DNA of 5,012 nt. It comes from SZUA-186 sp041552135 (GTDB lineage: Bacteria > Pseudomonadota > Gammaproteobacteria > UBA9214). Below, piece by piece: positions 4,382 through 5,012 of this stretch (position 1 is its first letter; each line of letters begins with the position of its first letter). The stretch is from NCBI GenBank assembly GCA_041552135.1, contig JBFELL010000192.1:1-5012 (forward strand), written 5' to 3'. The position numbers and the translations under genes are program-made. The notes beneath the pieces were generated by a model. That model saw only the letters and a program-made list of their open reading frames with translations, did not search any database and was not told the DNA's origin.

Positions 4382-5012
4382 CACCCTGTTGCTGCGTATC
4401 GGCCAGGATCCAGGGGGCACCTGTGAATGGGTCTTGCTCGGGGCGGACGGTCAGCCTGCCGGCACGCTCCAGTCGGGCACACTGCGGGAGGCGGCCGGTA
4501 TGGCCAGCGGCCTGCGCGTCAGCGTGCTCGCCCCTGGCAGCGATTGCCTGCTGACGACCGCCAGCATACCCGGTAGCAACCGGCAGAGGTTGCTGCGGGC
4601 CGTTCCCTATGCCCTGGAAGAACAGCTGACGGTTGATGTCGAGGATCTGCATTTTGCCCTTGGCCCGGCACTGGGTGATGACAGGCATGCCGTGCTGGTC
4701 ATCGCCATCGAGCGCATCGAGTCCATCCTCGATGCCTGTCGCGAGGCCGACCTGGACGTGAGCCGGGTGATCCCGGAGCAACTGGCAATACCCTGCCCGG
4801 CATCGGGCACCTGCGTGGTGATAGATGACGATGTGGCGCTGGTGCGTACCGGCCGCTATACCGGCTATGCGGCCGATACCGACAACCTCGGTCTGCTGCT
4901 GTCGCATCAACCCGTGCAAGAGGACGAATCGGCCGGTGGCGAGCTGCGGATCTACAAGGCGACCGGCAGCGCATTGCCCGACCTCGGTGCGGCGGCGGAG
5001 ACGGCCGTGGTC
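4374..5012 (+). CDS. gspL: Type II secretion GspL, N-terminal 213 codons (cut by window edge)
   Basis: Bitopic inner-membrane protein whose actin-like cytoplasmic domain binds the ATPase GspE and whose periplasmic part pairs with GspM. Only the cytoplasmic domain is present; no membrane segment is reached. Family marks are the opening LLLRIGQDPGGTCEWVLL (5-22), VLAPGSDCLLTTASIP (51-66) and RLLRAVPYALEEQLTVDVED-LHFALG (72-97), which is diagnostic for GspL. A weakly conserved VIPEQLAIP (132-140) corresponds to the start of the second subdomain. The frame is open from ATG4374 to the right edge, and a normal GspL would continue for roughly another 200 residues. GGAA (4364-4367) lies 6 bases before the ATG; an in-frame stop at 4356-4358 rules out a longer product from upstream. 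It belongs to the same operon as gspG-K. Confidence 0.95.
   Translation, partial: MRNTLLLRIGQDPGGTCEWVLLGADGQPAGTLQSGTLREAAGMASGLRVSVLAPGSDCLLTTASIPGSNRQRLLRAVPYALEEQLTVDVEDLHFALGPALGDDRHAVLVIAIERIESILDACREADLDVSRVIPEQLAIPCPASGTCVVIDDDVALVRTGRYTGYAADTDNLGLLLSHQPVQEDESAGGELRIYKATGSALPDLGAAAETAVV

Overview
The window looks like chromosomal DNA of a GC-rich gammaproteobacterium. No marker gene allows a closer placement. The reasons are the strong G/C bias at third codon positions, the close match of every gsp product to proteobacterial type II secretion (T2SS) pseudopilins, and tight operon packing with 4-base stop/start overlaps.

Layout: Bases 1-169 hold no gene. They contain nested inverted repeats, of which the first looks like one half of a dispersed palindromic repeat cut by the window edge, followed by a candidate promoter. 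A short rubredoxin gene lies at 170-343. A DUF5063-family protein lies at 473-982 and starts at TTG, because only that codon is correctly spaced from a strong Shine-Dalgarno (SD) sequence. A 302-base intergenic region (983-1284) carries two hairpin-forming sequences and the probable start of a new transcription unit. From 1285 to the right edge runs one T2SS operon on the + strand: gspG, gspH, gspI, gspJ, gspK and the first 213 codons of gspL.

How the genes work together: GspG is the major pseudopilin. GspH, I, J and K are the minor pseudopilins, with I-J-K forming the tip complex that starts pseudopilus assembly. All five are expected to be processed by the prepilin peptidase GspO (PilD), which is not in the window. 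GspL is the inner-membrane protein that links the cytoplasmic ATPase GspE to the rest of the assembly platform. gspE and gspF, often just upstream of gspG, are absent here, so they must lie downstream or elsewhere. The rubredoxin and DUF5063 genes have no evident link to secretion.

Nothing here is clearly a new system. The most unusual point is the coupling of gsp genes. H/I and I/J overlap by 4 bases (GTGA, ATGA). The apparent 67-base J-K gap is exactly filled by a 24-codon frame that overlaps gspJ by ATGA and gspK by ATGA. The K-L gap can likewise be tiled by two much weaker mini-frames. Whether these are translated relays or chance cannot be settled from the sequence alone.
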